Shown here in pieces: positions 16,291-26,700 of a DNA stretch of 64,000 bases (the stretch's first letter is position 1; each line of letters begins with the position of its first letter). Source of the stretch: Sphingopyxis sp. LK2115 (GTDB lineage Bacteria > Pseudomonadota > Alphaproteobacteria > Sphingomonadales > Sphingomonadaceae); the NCBI RefSeq assembly GCF_014595975.1, contig NZ_JABWGQ010000039.1, positions 1 through 64,000 on the forward strand, given 5' to 3'. The notes beneath the pieces are model-generated. The model ran no database searches. It saw nothing but the letters and a program-made list of their open reading frames with translations, and was not told the origin of the DNA. The translations under genes and the position numbers were made by a program.

Positions 16291-18579
16291 ATGAAAACGC
16301 ATCTGGTGGCGCTGTGTGCCGCATCCGCGCTTGTCAGCCCTGCCGCTGTTTTTGCCCAGCAGGCGCCCGCTGCCGACGATCAGGGCGGGCTAGAGGAAAT
16401 CATCGTCACCGCGCAAAAGCGGGCGGAAGGTCTGTCGGATGTGCCGATCTCGATCTCGGCGGTCAGCGGCAAGCAGGTCGAAAATTACGGACAGACCAAC
16501 CTTGAACAAATCTCCTCGTCGGTCCCGAACCTGAAAATCACCCAGACCGCGATCGCCAACCGCATCGCGATCCGCGGTATCGCGTCGGGCGACAACAAGG
16601 GGTTTGAACAGTCGGTCGCGATGTTCGTCGACGGCGTCTATTACGGGCGCGACCAGCTGTCGCGCCTGCCGCTCGTCGACATGGAGCGCGTCGAGGTGCT
16701 GCGCGGGCCGCAACCGACCTTGTTTGGCAAGAATGCGATCGCGGGGGCGGTCAACATCACGACACGCAGCCCGACCGACGCGCTCGAAGGCTGGGTGAGC
16801 GGTCTGTATGAGTTCAACCACAAGGAATTGCAGCTGACCGGCGTGCTTTCGGGGCCGTTGAGTGACGGGGTCGAGGCGCGCGTCGTCGGCTATCACCGTT
16901 CGATGGACGGTTATTTCCATAACCAAAAGCTCGACCGCGACGAGCCCAACGTCGATGAATATTATGTCCGCGGCAAGTTAGAGTTTGACAAGGGCGGGCC
17001 GTTCGCCGCCGAACTGAAACTCGAATATGCCGATTTCGAGATGAAGGGCCAGCCACGCGATGTGTTCGGCGCGGTCGGCAATTACAACGCCGTGTTCCAG
17101 GGTCCCTTCTTTGTCAGCACCGATCCCGATTTTGTCCGCGAGGACAATGGGTATGAAAGCAGGAACAAGGTGTTCGGCGCGACATTGAACGCCGATCTCG
17201 AACTGGGCGATCACACGCTGACATCGGTTTCGTCGCTGCTCGATTACAAGACGCGCGAGATTGTCGACGTCGATTTTTCGGGCATCAGCTTCCTCGACGG
17301 CACCAATTTGCGCGAGGATTATCGCCAGTTCAGCCAGGAACTGCGGCTGACCTCGCCGGGCGCCGAAGCGTTCAACTATATCGCCGGTGTCTATTACCAG
17401 CACGCGAAACTCGACGTGCAGGATTTCACCCTGTTCAATCCGACCTTCCTTGCGCTCGGGGCACCGTTCAACGCGCTGGGCGACACCAGCAACGATCGCG
17501 ACTACACACAGAAATCGGACCTGATCTCGGCCTTTGCGCAAGGCGAACTGTCGGTAACCGACCAGTTGCGCATCACCGCAGGCGCGCGGTTCAACCATGA
17601 AAAGAAGAGCGGCAGCCGCAGGCTGGCGATCGTGCAGGGACCGCTCAGCACCGCGCCCGGGCCGGTTGTTGCGGCGGTGTTCCGCGCGCTCAATATCGAG
17701 GCGCACAGCATTTCGGGCAAGATCAGCGAAGACAGCTTCAACCCCATGGTCAACGTCCAATATGACGCGACCGACGATCTGATGCTCTATGCCTCCTATG
17801 CCAGGGGCACGAAGGCGGGCGGCTTTGATATCAGGTCGAACTCGCTCCCGACCTCAACGACCGTCGCGCGGCCGGGAGCCTTCATCTTCGAAGACGAAAG
17901 CGCCGACAATTTCGAGGCGGGACTGAAATACAAGGGGCGCAGTGTCGCGTTCAACGTCTCTTTCTATCGCACCGATTACAAGGATCTTCAGGTCAATATC
18001 TTCGACGGCACGCTGAACTTCAACGTCCGCAACGCCGCCGAAGCGCGCACGCAAGGCGTCGAAGCCGATTTCCGCGCCGCGCTCGCGCCCGGACTGACGA
18101 TCAGCGGCGCGGTCGCCTATCTCGACTTCAAATTCACCAACTTCACCGACGGCCAATGCTATTATCTCCAGACGCCGGGACCGAACGGTTTTTGCGACTA
18201 TTCGGGGCAGCGCAACGCATTGAGCCCTGAATGGTCGGGCAATCTGAACGTCGATTATACGACGCCAGTGACGAGCGACATCAAGATTGCACTCAATGTC
18301 AACGCCGACTTTTCGTCATCCTATATTGCCGCGGTAAACCTTGACCCGCGCACGCATCAGGACGGTTATGTAAAGCTCGGCGCGCGGCTGGCGCTGGCCG
18401 AGGTCGACGATCGCTGGGAGGTCGCGCTGATCGGTCGCAACTTGACCAATCAGCGGATATTGCAGACCGCAAGCTCGATGCCGCTGGCGACGACGATTAC
18501 CAGGGGCGCGGGCAATGCCTATAATGGCATTGTCGACCGTCCGCGCACGATCGCGGTGCAGCTGACCGGGCGGTTTTGA
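16291..18579 (+). CDS. TonB-dependent outer-membrane receptor
   Basis: 762-residue TonB-dependent receptor of the sphingomonad catabolic type. Signal peptide at residues 1-24 (ending AVFAQ), TonB-box region GGLEEIIVTAQKRAEG, plug domain with ISISAVSGKQVE, IAIRGIASGDN and MERVEVLRGPQPTLFGKNAIAGA, and a beta barrel ending in a terminal Phe (VQLTGRF). It lies divergent from the oxygenase/ligase/thiolase operon and so probably imports the hydrophobic substrate or a precursor. The ATG at 16291 follows the strong site GGGAGGGAGAG. Confidence 0.9.
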   Translation: MKTHLVALCAASALVSPAAVFAQQAPAADDQGGLEEIIVTAQKRAEGLSDVPISISAVSGKQVENYGQTNLEQISSSVPNLKITQTAIANRIAIRGIASGDNKGFEQSVAMFVDGVYYGRDQLSRLPLVDMERVEVLRGPQPTLFGKNAIAGAVNITTRSPTDALEGWVSGLYEFNHKELQLTGVLSGPLSDGVEARVVGYHRSMDGYFHNQKLDRDEPNVDEYYVRGKLEFDKGGPFAAELKLEYADFEMKGQPRDVFGAVGNYNAVFQGPFFVSTDPDFVREDNGYESRNKVFGATLNADLELGDHTLTSVSSLLDYKTREIVDVDFSGISFLDGTNLREDYRQFSQELRLTSPGAEAFNYIAGVYYQHAKLDVQDFTLFNPTFLALGAPFNALGDTSNDRDYTQKSDLISAFAQGELSVTDQLRITAGARFNHEKKSGSRRLAIVQGPLSTAPGPVVAAVFRALNIEAHSISGKISEDSFNPMVNVQYDATDDLMLYASYARGTKAGGFDIRSNSLPTSTTVARPGAFIFEDESADNFEAGLKYKGRSVAFNVSFYRTDYKDLQVNIFDGTLNFNVRNAAEARTQGVEADFRAALAPGLTISGAVAYLDFKFTNFTDGQCYYLQTPGPNGFCDYSGQRNALSPEWSGNLNVDYTTPVTSDIKIALNVNADFSSSYIAAVNLDPRTHQDGYVKLGARLALAEVDDRWEVALIGRNLTNQRILQTASSMPLATTITRGAGNAYNGIVDRPRTIAVQLTGRF

Positions 18580-18617
18580 GCTTATCGTTTCAATTCGGGG
18601 CCTCCCTGTCCTAATGA

Positions 18618-18643
18618 GTCATCCCGGCCTTCGCCGGGGTGAC
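18618..18643. repeat. REP-like palindrome, copy 1
   Basis: Inverted repeat GTCATCCCGGC-CTTC-GCCGGGGTGAC between the TonB receptor and the HxlR gene. One arm position is G where a perfect match would be A, which still pairs as G-U in RNA. Similar copies occur at 48603-48628, 54988-55010 and 55047-55069. As a stem-loop just past the receptor stop it may also stabilise or end that transcript. Confidence 0.65.
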
Positions 18644-18663
18644 CGATTCAGCGAGGGCAGCCA

Positions 18664-19596
18664 TTGAAACATGACCGCACCATCAGGGCCTGCTCGATCT
18701 GGCGTGCGCTCGATGTCGTCGGCGACGTGCCGGTGCTGCTGCTGATGGAACAGGCCTTCCTCGGCACCCATGGCTTTGACGAATTCACCCGTCGCACGGG
18801 CCTTGCGCGCTCGGTGGTCAATGGACGATTGAAGAAGCTTGTCGAAGAGGATTGCCTTGCGAAAGTGCCCAAAAAGGGTGGGCGCGGCTTCCACTATGTC
18901 CTGACCCAAAAGGGCCGCGACCAGTTTCCCAACGCTTTGATGATGCTGCGCTGGCAGCATAAATGGGAAGCCGACAGCCGGGACTTCCAGGTCCAGCTTC
19001 ACCATGCCAGCTGCGGCCACGCCACCGAGCCGGTTCCGGTATGCGCGCACTGCCGCGCGGAGATCGATCCGCGTGATGTCGACTGGCGCGAAGGGCCAGG
19101 GCTGGCGCAGGTCGTCCCCCATTACGAGCGCCGCCGCTTCAACGGCGCGGTCGTTGCGCGGCGTCCCGGCGGGCGGCCGCTGGTCGATACGATGATCGAG
19201 CTGTTCGGCGACCGCTGGGCAACGCTTGTCGTCCGCGCGATGTTCACACGCATCAACCGCTTCGACGATATTCAGCGCGATACGCTGATGGCGACGAACA
19301 TCCTGACGGGTCGCCTCGATCGCCTGGTGCGACAGGGGATATTGAAAACCGTTCGCTATTCGAGCCACGCCGACCGCGTCGAATACCGGCTGACGGCCAA
19401 GGGACGCGATCTTTATCCCGTATTGCTCGCGCTTCTGCAATGGGGCGATCGCTGGTTCGCCGACGAGCGCGGACCACCGTTGCTGCTGACGCATCGCCCG
19501 TGCGGCCATGACCTGCATATGGTTGCCGCGTGCAGCCATTGCGGCGATGAACTGCAATTGTCCAACAGCCGCTTCACGATCGACGCGGCGAACTGA
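18664..19596 (+). CDS. Tandem-duplicated HxlR-type winged-helix regulator with zinc-ribbon-like motifs
   Basis: 310-residue protein made of two copies of an HxlR-like winged helix, residues about 6-105 and 172-268. Both copies hold the RALDVVGDVPVLLLMEQAF / ELFGDRWATLVVRAMF recognition region and the wing followed by LTQKGRD / LTAKGRD. Each copy is followed by the same Cys/His pattern H-x2-CGH-x7-C-x2-C (114-130 and 277-293), which looks like a zinc site. HxlR proteins are normally about 110-150 residues and bind DNA as dimers; this one could be a covalent dimer. The start is TTG at 18664 with GAGGGC upstream; no in-frame ATG precedes the first domain. It follows the TonB receptor and probably controls the adjacent catabolic genes. 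Confidence 0.85.
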   Translation: MKHDRTIRACSIWRALDVVGDVPVLLLMEQAFLGTHGFDEFTRRTGLARSVVNGRLKKLVEEDCLAKVPKKGGRGFHYVLTQKGRDQFPNALMMLRWQHKWEADSRDFQVQLHHASCGHATEPVPVCAHCRAEIDPRDVDWREGPGLAQVVPHYERRRFNGAVVARRPGGRPLVDTMIELFGDRWATLVVRAMFTRINRFDDIQRDTLMATNILTGRLDRLVRQGILKTVRYSSHADRVEYRLTAKGRDLYPVLLALLQWGDRWFADERGPPLLLTHRPCGHDLHMVAACSHCGDELQLSNSRFTIDAAN

Positions 19597-19652
19597 TCGG
19601 CCGGCGCGGACGCGGCCTTCGTCGCGGCCCTGCCTCCGTGCCCCCATGGCGG

Positions 19653-21212
19653 TCAGCGCATCGCGGGACCGCTGGTGTCGCCATATTCGCGGCGGAGTTC
19701 GACGAGCCGCTTTTTCATCGCGGCAATCGGCGCCGCCATCGTCGGGTCGTCGATCCGATTGTTCATCTCGTTCGGGTCGGCCTTCAAATCGTAAAACTCC
19801 CACGCATCCAGGTCCTGGCCATAGAAGCGCACGAGCTTGTAGCGTTCGCCGCGCACGCCGTAATGCGCGCGGACCGCGTGAAATCCCGGAAACTCATAAT
19901 AATGATAATAGACGTCCTTGCGCCAATCGCGCGGCGTGCGCCCGGTCAGCAGCGGCGTCATCGAGCGGCCCTGGATCGTTTCCGCCCCCTTTACCCCGGC
20001 AAAGTCGAGGAAAGTTGGTGCATAATCGATATTCTGGATCGGCGCCGCAATACGCGTGCCGGGGCGGATATGCCCCGGATACTGGATCAGGAAAGGCGTG
20101 CGCATCGATTCTTCATAGATGAACCGCTTGTCGAACCAGCCATGCTCGCCAAGGAAAAAGCCCTGGTCGGAGGTGTAGACGACCACCGTATTCTGATCGA
20201 GGCCGCTTTCCTCCAGATAATCGAGAAGCGCGCCGACGCCTTCGTCGACCGCGGCGATCGTCCCCAGATATTGCTGCATGTAACGCTGATATTTCCAGAT
20301 GGCGAGGTCGCGGCCGGAAAGGTTGGCGGCGTTCATGCGGTCATTGTCCGCCTGCATCAGCGCGTCCCATTCGGCCTGCTGTGCGTGCGTCATCCGGTCG
20401 AAAGCGCCCGGCCAGCGATTGTAGCGAAGCTGCGCAGACCCCTTCGCGACGGTCATCTTGAGGTCGTGCCCTTCATACATGTCGCGGTAGATGTTCATTT
20501 CCTGCATCGCCGCGGCCTTGCGGCCCGCATAATCGTCGAAATAATTGGCGGGAAGGGGAAAGGTCACGCCCCGATATTTCTGCACATGGCGCAGCGCGGG
20601 CATGAAGTTGCGGTGCGGCGCCTTGTGGTGGATCAGGATCGCAAAGGGTTTCGACTTGTCGCGGCCATTCTTCAGCCAGTCGAGGCTGTATTGCGTGGTG
20701 AGGTCGGTCGCATAGCCCTCGACGATGCTGCGCCCCTTGGGGGTGATGATGTCGGGGTTATAATATTCGCCCTGATCGTCGAGCACCTTCCAGTCATCGA
20801 AGCCGATGCCTTCGGGCGAATAGTTGAGGTGCCATTTGCCGAACATCGCGGTGGCATAGCCCGCTTGCGACAATGCGCGCGGCCAGACCCAGACCCTGTT
20901 GTCGAACTGGTTGCCATTCTGCCGGAATCCGTGCGCATGGCTGTGCCGCCCGGTGAGCAAGGTCGCGCGGCTGGGACCGCAGAGCGAGTTGCCGACGAAG
21001 CTTTGGGTAAAGATCGCGCCATTTTTGGCGATCCGGTCGATGTTCGGGGTCGGCGCCAGTTTCGACAATTCCGAGCCATAGGCCGAAATCGCCTGATAGG
21101 CGTGATCGTCCGACATGATGAAGACGATGTTCGGCCGGGCAGGGGATTGCGCGCCCGCCGCGGCGACAAAGGCCAGCGGCAGCGCGAGCGCGAGCGATAT
21201 GCGGATCGTCAC
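19653..21212 (-). CDS. Sulfatase-family enzyme (formylglycine-dependent)
   Basis: 519-residue alkaline-phosphatase-superfamily sulfatase with a signal peptide ending near residue 22. The N-terminal metal site is in PNIVFIMSDDHAYQ, and the formylglycine motif is Cys78-Gly-Pro-Ser-Arg in LCGPSRATLLTGR, which needs a formylglycine-generating or anaerobic maturase encoded elsewhere. FGKWHL and the C-terminal DLKADPNEMNN segment are typical of glycan-acting S1 sulfatases. Likely substrate is an ester substituent on an imported glycan; related enzymes also hydrolyse phosphate diesters. The start is GTG at 21212, ten bases after the stop of the GH3 gene, forming a two-gene operon. Confidence 0.88.
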   Translation of the reverse strand: MTIRISLALALPLAFVAAAGAQSPARPNIVFIMSDDHAYQAISAYGSELSKLAPTPNIDRIAKNGAIFTQSFVGNSLCGPSRATLLTGRHSHAHGFRQNGNQFDNRVWVWPRALSQAGYATAMFGKWHLNYSPEGIGFDDWKVLDDQGEYYNPDIITPKGRSIVEGYATDLTTQYSLDWLKNGRDKSKPFAILIHHKAPHRNFMPALRHVQKYRGVTFPLPANYFDDYAGRKAAAMQEMNIYRDMYEGHDLKMTVAKGSAQLRYNRWPGAFDRMTHAQQAEWDALMQADNDRMNAANLSGRDLAIWKYQRYMQQYLGTIAAVDEGVGALLDYLEESGLDQNTVVVYTSDQGFFLGEHGWFDKRFIYEESMRTPFLIQYPGHIRPGTRIAAPIQNIDYAPTFLDFAGVKGAETIQGRSMTPLLTGRTPRDWRKDVYYHYYEFPGFHAVRAHYGVRGERYKLVRFYGQDLDAWEFYDLKADPNEMNNRIDDPTMAAPIAAMKKRLVELRREYGDTSGPAMR

Positions 21213-21222
21213 CGCGCACGCC

Positions 21223-23541
21223 CTATTCGGTCAGCTCGAAGCTGGCTTCGGAGCCTTCGGCTGACGAAGGGCCGATCCATAATTTGAACGCGCCGGGCTC
21301 GCTGCCCCAACTCATATCCTGGCGCGTGAAGGCAAGGTCGGCGTCGGTCAGTGTGAAACGGACCGTGCGTTTCTCGCCCTTCTTCAGGCTGATCTTCTGA
21401 AAACCCTTCAACTCCTTGACGGGGCGCGTCACCGATCCGACGAGGTCGCGGACGTAAAGCTGCACCACTTCCTCGCCATCGCGGGCACCGCTGTTGGTAA
21501 TGGTGACGCTCGCGGTCAGCGGTTCGCCGGGTCGGATCTTTGCCTTGTCGAGCGTGACGGGCGAGTAAGTGAAGCTGGTGTAGCTGAGACCATAGCCAAA
21601 GGGATAAAGCGGCGTGTTGGGCGTGTTGAGGTAACGCGAGACATATTTGGCGCCCGGTGCGCCAAGCTCGATCGGGCGGCCGGTGTTCTTCATGTCGTAA
21701 TGGATCGGCACCTGCCCGACATTGCGCGGAAAGGTCACCGGCAGCTTTCCCGACGGGTTGTATCGTCCGTAAAGCACATCGGCGACCGCATGCCCGCCCA
21801 TCGTGCCCGGATACCAGGCCTGGACGATCGCATCGACGTGGCTGTCGGCCCATTCGATGCTGTTCGGCCGCCCGCTCATCAGCACCAGGATGATCGGCTT
21901 GCCCGTTTTTTCGAGCTCTTCGAGCAGCGCCTGTTGATTGCCGGGCAGGTCGAGCGAGGTGCGGCTCGCGGCTTCGCCGGTCATATTCCAATGTTCGCCC
22001 ATTGCCGCGATGATAACGTCGGACCTGGCGGCGAGCGCGAGCGCTTCGGCAAAGCCGTCGGTCTTGCCGGCATCGTCGAAATGATAGCTTGCGCCCCTGG
22101 CATAGCCGATCGTCGTTCCGGTGGGCGCCCCGGCCTGTAACCCTTCGAGCAAGGTTACCGGCCGCGTCCGCCGGTCGCCCGCGGCCGACCAGCTGCCGAT
22201 CATATCTTCCTTGCTGTTGGCGAGCGGCCCGATCACCGCGATGGACTTTGCGGTGGCGGCCAGCGGCAGGACATTATCCCTGTTTTTCAGAAGGACGATC
22301 GACTTGCGCGCGACGTCGCGGGCGGCCGCGAGGAACTCGGGCTTGTAGATTGTCGCCTTTTCGCGCGCCTCGTCGGAATAGCGATAGGGGTCATCGAACA
22401 GGCCGAGGCGATATTTCATTTCGAGGATCGCCCTGACCGCCGCGTCGATGCGCGCGGTATCGACCTTGCCCTCGGCGACCGAACGGCCAAGATTTTCCAT
22501 GAAAACCGCGCCCTGCATGTCCATATCGACCCCGGCATGGATCGCCTGTTCGCCCGCCTGTTTCAAATCCCTGGCATAGCCGTGCGGCACCATTTCGTTG
22601 ATCGACGTGTAATCGGTTACGACAAATCCCTTGAACCCCCATTGCTTGCGCAGCACGTCGGTCAGCAGATAGCGGCTGCCCGATGCGGGGACGCCATCAT
22701 ATTCGTTGAAGGCGGTCATAAAGGTAGCCGCACCCGCCTCGGCGGCGGCCTTGAAGGGCGGCAGATAGACGTCGCGCATCGTGCGCTCTGAAATATCGAC
22801 GGTGTGATAGTCGCGCCCGGCCTGCGCCGCGCCATAGGCGGCAAAGTGCTTGGCGGTGGCGAGGATCGTGTCGGGACGCGACAGGTCGCTCCCCTGATAA
22901 CCGCGCACACGCGCTTTTGCGATCTGGCTGCCCAGATAGACATCCTCGCCGGCGCCTTCCGAAATGCGGCCCCAGCGCGGGTCGCGCGCAATGTCCACCA
23001 TCGGCGAGAACGTCCAGTGAATACCCTCCGCCGATGCCTCGATTGCCGAGATTCGCGCCGCTTTTTCGATCGCGGCCAAATCCCAGCTTGCCGCTTCGCC
23101 AAGCGAGATGGGGAAGATGGTGCGGTGGCCGTGGATGACGTCATAGCCGAAGAGCAGCGGGATTTTGAGCCGCGTCCCCTCGACGGCGAGCGCCTGCAGC
23201 TCGCGCGTATATCTGGCGGTATAGGCGTTGAAGATCGCCCCGACCCGCCCGGCGCGAATATCCTCCTTGTAACTGTCGCGCATCGTCGGACCGGTCGATT
23301 CCCAGTTGCTCGTGAGCAGCGTGAGCTGGCCGATCTTTTCGTCGAGCGTCATCTTCGCCATCAGATCGGCGATGAAGCGGTCCATCACGGGATCGGCGCG
23401 CTGCCAGCTCGCCGCATCGACCGGCGCCTTGTCGCTGGCGGTCGCCGCGGGGGCGGCCGCCAGCGGCGCAGGGGCCAGCGAACCGGCCATCAGCAGCGTG
23501 GCGAGCGTGGCGCTTGTCAGATTGCGCGAAATCGGCGGCAT
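21223..23541 (-). CDS. Periplasmic GH3 beta-glucosidase
   Basis: 772-residue glycoside hydrolase family 3 enzyme of BglX type. Signal peptide at about residues 1-30, TIM-barrel domain with KHFAAYGAAQAGRDYH and the nucleophile Asp310 in GFVVTDYTS, alpha/beta sandwich domain with NSKEDMIGSWSAAG, and a C-terminal fibronectin-III-like domain ending FELTE. It removes glucose from non-reducing ends of beta-gluco-oligosaccharides in the periplasm. It begins a two-gene operon with the sulfatase and is divergent from a TonB receptor; a LacI-type palindrome (23662-23675) lies in the shared control region. Linkage preference is not visible, but the GH144-like neighbour points to beta-1,2 linkages. Confidence 0.9.
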   Translation of the reverse strand: MPPISRNLTSATLATLLMAGSLAPAPLAAAPAATASDKAPVDAASWQRADPVMDRFIADLMAKMTLDEKIGQLTLLTSNWESTGPTMRDSYKEDIRAGRVGAIFNAYTARYTRELQALAVEGTRLKIPLLFGYDVIHGHRTIFPISLGEAASWDLAAIEKAARISAIEASAEGIHWTFSPMVDIARDPRWGRISEGAGEDVYLGSQIAKARVRGYQGSDLSRPDTILATAKHFAAYGAAQAGRDYHTVDISERTMRDVYLPPFKAAAEAGAATFMTAFNEYDGVPASGSRYLLTDVLRKQWGFKGFVVTDYTSINEMVPHGYARDLKQAGEQAIHAGVDMDMQGAVFMENLGRSVAEGKVDTARIDAAVRAILEMKYRLGLFDDPYRYSDEAREKATIYKPEFLAAARDVARKSIVLLKNRDNVLPLAATAKSIAVIGPLANSKEDMIGSWSAAGDRRTRPVTLLEGLQAGAPTGTTIGYARGASYHFDDAGKTDGFAEALALAARSDVIIAAMGEHWNMTGEAASRTSLDLPGNQQALLEELEKTGKPIILVLMSGRPNSIEWADSHVDAIVQAWYPGTMGGHAVADVLYGRYNPSGKLPVTFPRNVGQVPIHYDMKNTGRPIELGAPGAKYVSRYLNTPNTPLYPFGYGLSYTSFTYSPVTLDKAKIRPGEPLTASVTITNSGARDGEEVVQLYVRDLVGSVTRPVKELKGFQKISLKKGEKRTVRFTLTDADLAFTRQDMSWGSEPGAFKLWIGPSSAEGSEASFELTE

Positions 23542-23661
23542 GATTCGTCCTTCCCAGTCTATCGGCTTTATAGATTCTCACGCGGATTGGCCAAAAACGG
23601 CCAAAAACCGGCTGGTCCCCGATTTCGTCATCCTGTGTCGCTTCCCCCTATACAGTGATCG

Positions 23662-23675
23662 TGAAACCGGTTACA
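23662..23675. promoter_or_regulatory. Predicted LacI-family operator (site 1)
   Basis: TGAAACCGGTTACA, palindromic at six of seven base pairs around AACCGGTT. It differs from the site at 40271-40284 at one base. It sits just past a TATACA -10-like hexamer (23649-23654) that would serve the plus-strand TonB receptor gene, a position suited to repression, and about 120 bases upstream of the divergent GH3 gene. Confidence 0.75.
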
Positions 23676-23786
23676 AATCAAAAAAACGACGACAGGAGTT
23701 TCCCGCGATTCGTCGCGGTCCGGTGGCAAGGCCGGGCGGCGCACAAGGCGAAGGCGGGAAGGGTCGGGGCAAAAAGGGAGGATGCT

Positions 23787-26700
23787 GTGACGTTTTCGCA
23801 TGATGTTCGGAATAAGGTTGCGCGCCGGTCGCGGGCGCGCTCGCTCGCCGCCGCGCTGGCGTGGAGCAGTGCTGCCGCCGCCATGGCGGTCGCGGTCACC
23901 GCGCCCGCCCACGCACAGGTGTCGAACGCGTCGCTGCGCGGCACGGTCAAGGCCGAAGGCGGCGTGACGCAAGTGACCGCGATCAATGTGGAAACCGGCC
24001 TGACGCGCAGCGTCGCCGTCGGCGAAAACGGCAGCTATAACATCGCCTCGCTTCCCGTCGGCACCTATCGCCTCGAACTCACCACGCCGGGCGGTGTGCG
24101 CCGGACCGATGAATTCACGCTGTCGGTCGGGCAGAGCGCGGTGCTCGACTTCGATTTCTCGCAGCCCGACATCGCCTCGGCCGACGATGGCGCGATCATC
24201 GTCACCGGCACGCGTCTCCGCTCGATGGAAGGCGGCGAGGTCGGCACCAACATCAGCCAGCGCCAGATCGAGGTGCTGCCGCAGAACAATCGCAACTTCC
24301 TGGCCTTTGCCGACCTTGCCCCCGGTGTGCAATTCGTGACCGGCGGCAACGACCAGTCGCGCCTGCAGGGCGGCGCGCAGAACAGCAGCACCGTGAACGT
24401 CTTCATCGACGGCGTCGGGCAAAAGGATTTCGTGCTCAAGAACGGCATTTCGGGCCAGGATTCGACGCAGGGCAACCCGTTCCCGCAGCTCGCGGTCGGG
24501 GAATATCGCGTTATTTCATCGAACTACAAGGCCGAGTTCGATCAGGTAAGCTCGGTCGCGATCACCGCGGTGACGCGGTCGGGGACCAACGAGTTCCATG
24601 GCGAAGCCTTTGTCGACTATACCGATCAGAGCCTGCGTGATCGTCGCCCCAACGAACTCACCGGCATCAAGGTCAAGACCAAGGATTTTCAGTTCGGCGG
24701 TGCGCTGGGCGGCCCCATCATCAAGGACATGCTGCATTTCTTCGTGACCTACGAAGGTAAGCGCCAGGAAAATCCGCGCGACATCACGCCCGGCTTCAAC
24801 CTGCCGGTGTCCTATTTTCCGGCGGAGTATCAGGGCGTTTTCGGCCCGACAAACGCGACCTTCAACGAGGATCTTTATTTCGGCAAGCTGAGCTTTCAGC
24901 CGACATCGAGCGATCTGATCGAATTGTCGGGACGACACCGGCGCGAGAGCGGCGAGTTTCTGAGCAGCGGGATCAACGCGCGCGACACGATCAGTGCGCA
25001 GAAGGTGATCGAATATCGCGGCACGGCGCGCTGGGAACACACCGCCGACAACTGGATCAACGACCTGAAGCTCACCTATGAAGATGTGCGCTGGGCGCCG
25101 ACGCCGGTCGTCTTCGGCAATGGCAGCCTGTTCGCCTATGCGGCGCCGAATGCAAGCAATCCCGCGGTCATCGATCGTGCCGACATTCTGCGCATCGGGG
25201 GCAGCGCCAACTATCAGGACAAGGGGCAAAAGGGCTGGGCCATCCAGAACGACTTTACCTGGACGGGATTTGAGGGGCACACGATCAAGTTCGGCGTAAA
25301 GTCGAAATGGGTCGAGCTGAACACGCTCCAGCTCAACAATTTCAATCCTGTTTATACCTATAATACCGCTTTCAATCCGAACGGTGGCAGCTTCAACGAC
25401 GATATTCCCTATCGCCTCCAGTTCGGTGCGCAAACCGGCAACGGCAACCCGATCGTCAGCTCGGATAACTGGCAGTTCGGCATTTATCTTCAGGACGATT
25501 GGGAGGTGACGGACCGGTTGACGCTCAATCTTGGCGTGCGCTGGGATTATGAACGGACGCCGTCCTATCTCGACTTCGTCCACCCCGCCGATGCGGTGAA
25601 CGCCGTTTCGCCCGCTAATTATCCCAATCTGATCAACGCCGATTACGACATCAACGATTTCATCTCCACAGGGTCGGAGCGCAAGGCGTTCAAGGGCGCC
25701 TGGCAGCCCCGGATCGGTTTCAGCTATGAACTCGACGAAGAGGCGCGTTTCGTGCTTTTCGGCGGGTTCGGCCGCTCTTATGACCGCAACCAGTTCGATT
25801 TCCTGCAGCAGGAAATCAGCGTCGGTTCGTTCACGACCCGCACCTTCAACTTCAACACGGGCGATCCCTATAACAGCTGCGCGCCGGGGCCGACCTGCGT
25901 TACCTGGGATCCCATCTATCTGACCGAGGCCGGCCGACAGCAATTGCTGGCGCAGGCCGGGCCGGGCGGCGGGCGCGAGCTGCGTTTCATCACCAACAAG
26001 CTGAAAGTTCCCTATTCGGACCAGTTCAGCCTGGGACTGCGCGCCCGCGTGACGCCGCTTTTCGAGGCCGAAGTCGGTTACAGCCATGTCGAGAGCAAGG
26101 ACGGATTTGCCTATCTGCTCGGCAACCGGCGCCCCGACGGCAGCTTCTTTCCGCCGGCGCCCGCCGCGCCCAGTTCGCCCTTCGGCTTTGCGCCGCCGGG
26201 TTTCGGGTCGATCATCATCGGCACCAACGGGCTCGAAACGCGCGCCGACACGGGCTATCTCAAGCTGGTGAAAAACTACACGGCGGCATCGCCGTGGAGC
26301 CTGGCGGCGACCTATACCTATACCGAAGCCGAGGAAAACCGGAACTTTGGCGAGGTATTCAGCCTCGATTTCCCGTCGGTCGAAGATTATAATTTTGCGC
26401 GGTCGGCCGGGGTGCGCAAGCACCGCTTCGTCGCCGCGGGTTCGGTGGATCTGCCGATCGGGGTCACGTTGTCGGGCAAGTTCACCCTTGCGTCGCCGCC
26501 CTATCTCAAGGCGTTCGTGAATACCGGGGGGGTCAATCCATCGCGCACCGTCATTTCGAACGAGGCGAAGGGTAATGGCGACCGCTGGGGCCTGCGCCAG
26601 TTCGACCTTGCGATCATCAAATATATTCCGTTCCGCTTTATCAGCGACGAATCGCGGCTGCGCCTGCGGCTCGACATCATCAACCTGTTCAATGACCGCA

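Noticed and set aside
24516..26423. 635-residue open frame opposite the Oar-like TonB receptor
   Set aside because: High-GC antisense frame without motifs; the plus strand has signal peptide, plug and barrel signatures.
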